Source of the DNA: Ammonifex sp.
Lineage (GTDB): Bacteria > Bacillota > Desulfotomaculia > Desulfotomaculales > DYER01
Direction of reading: 5' to 3'
Assembly: GCA_020725605.1 (NCBI GenBank)
Contig: DYER01000048.1
Coordinates: 1 to 34,307, forward strand
Length of the DNA: 34,307 nt
The first letter of the stretch is position 1. Every line of letters begins with the position of its first letter. Under the pieces are notes generated by a model, which was not told where the DNA came from, did no database searches, and worked only from the letters and a program-made list of their open reading frames with translations. A program made the position numbers and the translations under genes. This document shows, piece by piece, positions 31,365 through 34,307 of this stretch.

Positions 31365-32264
31365 ATGAAACTCAGGGTCAGGGCGGGAGACAGGGACGTG
31401 GAACTGGGCAACCTGGACAAGGTCTTCTGGCCGGCCGAAGGGTATACCAAAGCGCACCTCCTGCGCTATTACGCCGCCGTGAGCCCCTACCTGCTGCCCC
31501 ACCTGATCGGGCGGCCCATGGTGCTCAACCGCTATCCCGACGGCATCACCGGAGGATCCTTTTATCAGAAGGAATGTCCCTCCCACTTCCCGGAATGGCT
31601 GCCCACGGTGGTCATGCCCTCCGAAGGTAAGCGGAAGTCCATCAACTACTGCCTGGTGGAGGACCTGGCCGGCCTGCTCTGGGTCGTAAACCAGGGCGCC
31701 ATCGAGATGAATCCGTGGCTCTCGACGTGGTCGCGGCCGGATCACCCCACCGCGGCCGCACTGGATCTGGACCCCGAGCCCCCCGCGGGATTCGCCGAAG
31801 CCCGGCGCCTGGCCCTCCTCTTGCGGCCCCTGCTGGCGGACCTGGGCCTCAGGGCCTACCCCAAGACCTCGGGCGCCGGCGGCCTGCACCTCTACATTCC
31901 GGTGGCCGGCCGCTACACCTTCGCCGAGGTGCGCCGGGCCCTGGGAACGCTGGCCACGGTGGCCCGCGCCTCCTGGCCCGAACTCTGCACGCTGGAGCGC
32001 CCGGTAAATCGCCGCCGGGGACGCGTCTACATAGACGTGAGCCAGAACGGGCGCGGCAAGACCATCGTCTCTCCGTACAGCGTTCGTCCCCTGCCCGGGG
32101 CCCCCGTTTCCACACCCCTCACCTGGGAAGAACTGGCGGACCCCGACCTTTCACCGGCCGGGTTTAACATGGCCACGGTGCCGGAACGCCTGGCGGTCAG
32201 GGGCGACCTTTTCGCCCCGGTGCTCACCGAAGGCCAGAGCCTCGAAGCCCTGCTGCGGAATTGA
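31365..32264 (+). CDS. stand-alone LigD-type polymerase domain (archaeo-eukaryotic primase superfamily)
   Basis: The 299-residue protein corresponds to the polymerase/primase module of LigD. It shows NLDKVFWPAEGYTKAHLLRY, the catalytic D134-x-D136 in ALDLDPEP, KTSGAGGLHLYIPV with the conserved histidine, and VYIDVSQNGRGKTIVSPYSV with the third acidic residue. Such enzymes fill gaps and add ribonucleotides during end joining with Ku and a ligase; many Firmicutes encode the polymerase separately. ATG 31365 has AGGGGAGGG 8 nt upstream. No ku or ligase gene is in the window. It follows the helicase by 34 bp. Confidence 0.93.
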   Translation: MKLRVRAGDRDVELGNLDKVFWPAEGYTKAHLLRYYAAVSPYLLPHLIGRPMVLNRYPDGITGGSFYQKECPSHFPEWLPTVVMPSEGKRKSINYCLVEDLAGLLWVVNQGAIEMNPWLSTWSRPDHPTAAALDLDPEPPAGFAEARRLALLLRPLLADLGLRAYPKTSGAGGLHLYIPVAGRYTFAEVRRALGTLATVARASWPELCTLERPVNRRRGRVYIDVSQNGRGKTIVSPYSVRPLPGAPVSTPLTWEELADPDLSPAGFNMATVPERLAVRGDLFAPVLTEGQSLEALLRN

Positions 32265-32362
32265 ATTGCGGTGCATTGTGAAAAATTAGACGGTTTTCCG
32301 TTACCGTTCATCCGGCAAATCCGGCATTTGAGGATGAGTGTATTTCATTTTCCCAAAAACCG

Positions 32363-32368
32363 TATACT
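32363..32368 (+). promoter_or_regulatory. candidate -10 element upstream of the 71-aa gene
   Basis: TATACT lies 34 nt before the ATG at 32402 in an AT-rich patch that stands out from its GC-rich surroundings. No good -35 hexamer is at the usual distance, so the call is weak. Confidence 0.35.
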
Positions 32369-32401
32369 ATTGAAAGTACCATCGCCAATAAGAGGTGACG
32401 A

Positions 32402-32617
32402 ATGATGAGTTTTGTCCAAACATTAGAACTATTTCGGGCCATGGGGGTCAAGGCCCTGCCGGTGCCCGGCACCAACAAGTATACCATCCGCTTCGCCGAC
32501 GGCTATACCGCTTACGTGCGTGAGGCCACCCTGATGAAACTGCCGCCCTCCCACCACGACACGCGGGCCTTCCTGCAGTCCCTGCGGCAGCAGGAAGCCG
32601 GCCGCAAAGCAATATAG
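32402..32617 (+). CDS. small protein of unknown function (71 aa)
   Basis: The frame is MMSFVQTLELFRAMGVKALP followed by GTNKYTIRFADGYTAYVREA and a charged helix to the C-terminus. GAGGTGA sits 4 nt before the first ATG and 7 nt before the second (32405), either of which may be used. A good terminator follows at once. The composition is balanced and protein-like, with a beta-hairpin region (KYTIRFADGYTAYV) between helices. No family was recognised. It forms a separate small transcript between ligD-pol and gerW. Confidence 0.75.
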   Translation: MMSFVQTLELFRAMGVKALPVPGTNKYTIRFADGYTAYVREATLMKLPPSHHDTRAFLQSLRQQEAGRKAI

Positions 32618-32649
32618 GGGGCGTGAAGGAACCGCCCCCTGAAATTTTT
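32616..32649 (+). terminator. intrinsic terminator after the 71-aa gene
   Basis: AGGGGGCG (32616-32623) pairs with CGCCCCCT (32633-32640) around a 9-nt loop, followed by GAAATTTTT. It lies between two convergent genes and overlaps the stop codon. Confidence 0.8.
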
Positions 32650-32658
32650 GGCGCCCCC

Positions 32659-33078
32659 TCAGGTACGGCGCCGCTCCAGCATGTTCTGGATCTGGGCCAC
32701 GATCTGCGGCGCCAGGTCGATGAGCCGGTCCACGATGTTGCCGTCCACCGGCAGCATCCGCACCTGGCCCTGCCCGACCACGAGAAAGCCCACCGGGTGG
32801 ACCGCCACCCCGGCCCCGCTGCCGCCCCCGAAGGGCAGCGGCGTCTGGTCCGCCCCCCGGGGCCGCTCCGTCTCGAATTCCCCGCCCCCGGCCGCGAAGC
32901 CGCAGGATACGCGGGAAACGGGAATGATAACCGACCCGTCCGGCGTCTCTACGGGGTCGCCCACGACCGTATTGACATCCACCATGGCCTTGATGCTCTC
33001 CATGGCCGTCTTCATCAGGCCCTCGATGGGATGTTCCAATGCGTTCACCGCCCGCCGCTCTGCTTTAGCTGCCACCAA
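32659..33078 (-). CDS. GerW/YtfJ-family sporulation protein
   Basis: The 139-residue protein matches the GerW family: EHPIEGLMKTAMESIKAMVD, VNTVVGDPVETPDGSVIIPV, SRVSCGFAAGGGEF, FGGGSGAGVAVHPVGFLVVG. In Bacillus this protein is made in the forespore and is needed for normal spore germination, so the organism very probably sporulates. The start is uncertain: TTG 33078, GTG 33075 or GTG 33048 (giving MNALEHPIEG, closest to the usual family start); none has a strong ribosome binding site. Confidence 0.92.
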   Translation of the reverse strand: MVAAKAERRAVNALEHPIEGLMKTAMESIKAMVDVNTVVGDPVETPDGSVIIPVSRVSCGFAAGGGEFETERPRGADQTPLPFGGGSGAGVAVHPVGFLVVGQGQVRMLPVDGNIVDRLIDLAPQIVAQIQNMLERRRT

Positions 33079-33264
33079 TCAATATGGCCCGTTTCCGGCC
33101 CGGATATGCAGTTTGTCGCGAGGGTCGGGAGAAGCCCGTGTCATCTCGGCCGAGTGTGCGAATGGGGCACTCGACACCGCAAGAGACCCGCACGGTCCCG
33201 CCCGGCCCCCAGAATGCCCGCTGCGGCGAAGGGTACGTTCGAGGATAGAGAGACCCCTGACACG

Positions 33265-33347
33265 AGCGGGTGGTCTTCCGGCATCATGCGCGCGAAGATT
33301 TCCTGGTCGAAAAAGTTGGCCTGCGGGTTAAGTTTCTTTACCGCCAT
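33265..33347 (-). pseudogene. IS transposase N-terminal fragment
   Basis: MAVKKLNPQANFFDQEIFAR followed by MMPEDHPLV matches the N-terminus of IS1182/IS5-like transposases (ANFFDQExFxRMIPEDHxL). After about 29 residues similarity ends and the frame continues into unrelated sequence. The remaining gap (33079-33264 and 33348-33468) holds nothing else recognisable. Confidence 0.65.
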
Positions 33348-33468
33348 GAGATTGAAGGGTACCTCGCCTTCGACTAAAGCACGGTGAGAAACTGCCCCCG
33401 GCCCCGCGGGGTCGGATACCCGTAAACCTTTCCCTCAAAGACCGCATGCGACGAAGGCACTGCACCAC

Positions 33469-34307
33469 CTATGAAAAAGCGCAAGCGCGTTCTTCCGCCG
33501 CGAGAGGCAACGGTAGCTCCTCTACGACCAAGCGCCTCACCCCGCGCCCCAAATCGGACGCTTGCGCCACCGGATAAGGCACCGCGCGACGCTCCATCCG
33601 CTGCTCCTTGACCTGGGTCCGCAGGGGGTCGGCCACACGGTAAGGCTCGCCCCGGGTCAGGAGGGTCCAGATGAGGGTCAGCAGTTTCCTGGCCGCCGCC
33701 ACGATGGCCACCTTGTAGCCTTTACGGGCCCGGAGACGGGTGAAAAACGCCTGCGGGGGACCGGGCACCCGCACGGCCTGGTGGGCGGCCTGTATTAGAA
33801 TGCAGCGCAAGGTACTGCGGCCGGCCCTGGTGATGTGGCCGGTATAGCGCCGCTTCCCGGAGGCATATACCTGCGGTACCAGGCCGACGTAGCTGGCCAG
33901 CTTCTTGGCGGAGGGAAAGCGTTGCACCTCGCCTATTTCGGCCAGGATGGTCATGATGCCCACCACGTTCAACCCCGGCACGCCGAGCAAGAGCCGGACC
34001 TGCGGCATGGTCTTCGCTCTGGCGCAGAGTTCGCCCTCCAGGGCCTTGAGCTCCTTGTCCAGGGCGTCGATGAGCCCGAGAGCCGACTGGAGAATGATCG
34101 TTTTTGCTTGGGGCAGGGTCAAGGTCTTGAGGAACCCCCGGCCGCGCCGGCCGAAGAGGTCGCTCACGGGGCTCTGGTAGAAGTTAGCGCACCAGCACCG
34201 CATGGACGGTGTTCTTCAGGCGGGTTCTCAGTTGCACCGGGCGGGTGTGGTACTCGAGCAGCAACCGCAGCTCGCGCTGCTCGGGACCGGACACCCAGAC
34301 CTCGGGA
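33469..34307 (-). pseudogene. IS110-family transposase, frameshifted and cut by the window edge
   Basis: The C-terminal 244 codons carry the Transposase_20 domain: LLLGVPGLNVVGIMTILAEI, GEVQRFPSAKKLASYVGLVP, and the catalytic-serine region ITRAGRSTLRCILIQAAHQA. Upstream, 34307-34190 reads VSGPEQRELRLLLEYHTRPV then LKNTVHAVLVR in a different frame and meets a TAA. Continuing needs a +1 shift into the frame of NFYQSPVSDLFGRRGR. The N-terminal DEDD domain lies beyond the window. The C-terminus after GEPYRV is longer than usual and Arg-rich. The gene is probably inactive. Confidence 0.85.

Noticed and set aside
29669-31450. Minus-strand 593-codon frame opposite the helicase
   Set aside because: The plus strand carries all helicase motifs; the minus-strand product is Gly/Gln/Val-rich without structure.

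Overview
The window looks like a chromosomal segment of a high-GC, anaerobic, spore-forming Firmicute, probably a clostridial relative of the Desulfotomaculum/Moorella/Ammonifex type. This is inferred from a GerW/YtfJ sporulation protein, an SLH-type S-layer protein, NuoE/NuoF-type hydrogenase or dehydrogenase subunits, a PaaK-ACT pair, MotAB, and AGGAGG-type ribosome binding sites. No ribosomal RNA or taxonomic marker beyond hisS is present, so genus and growth temperature cannot be fixed.

Layout. (1) Positions 1-7055, all on the minus strand, are a conserved metabolic and motility block: paaK, an ACT-domain protein, 5-formyl-THF cyclo-ligase, nuoE-like and nuoF-like (cut by the window edge), then motA-motB and an ABC1/UbiB-type kinase-like gene. 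(2) Positions 7100-12880 are an accessory island that begins at a tRNA-Val(CAC) gene with its own promoter. It holds a wrecked tyrosine integrase, an XRE-hicB-hicA operon, a divergent near-consensus promoter that now faces a multiply frameshifted phage-like gene, a DUF433 scrap, a vapBC-type pair and an Rpn-type nuclease. Two decayed copies of the 3' end of the downstream tolC gene, each with its terminator hairpin, are interspersed. (3) Positions 12889-18584 are a cell-envelope cluster on the minus strand: a large SLH protein, a secreted beta-propeller/stalk protein and a TolC-family protein. (4) Positions 18585-19861 hold a leader region, a PIN-domain scrap and an MNT/HEPN pair.

(5) Positions 19956-22422 are a divergent pair of FAD enzymes (LhgO-like and NAD(P)H-dependent) with an inverted repeat between them, followed by a gene-poor stretch containing one small candidate gene with a very strong ribosome binding site. 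(6) Positions 23216-26456 hold hisS, murJ and a tRNA-Ala(CGC) gene whose body is strikingly like the tRNA-Val of region 2. (7) Positions 26634-33078 hold a secreted beta-propeller protein, an MrfA/YprA-like helicase followed by a stand-alone LigD-type polymerase, a small unknown gene and gerW. (8) Positions 33079-34307 are insertion-sequence debris: an IS transposase N-terminal scrap and a frameshifted IS110-family transposase that runs off the edge.

The most unusual points are the repeated tolC tails around toxin/nuclease cargo, the tRNA-Val/tRNA-Ala sister pair, an intact repressor-operator-promoter switch left beside dead phage genes, and the envelope cluster that pairs an S-layer protein with a TolC homologue.
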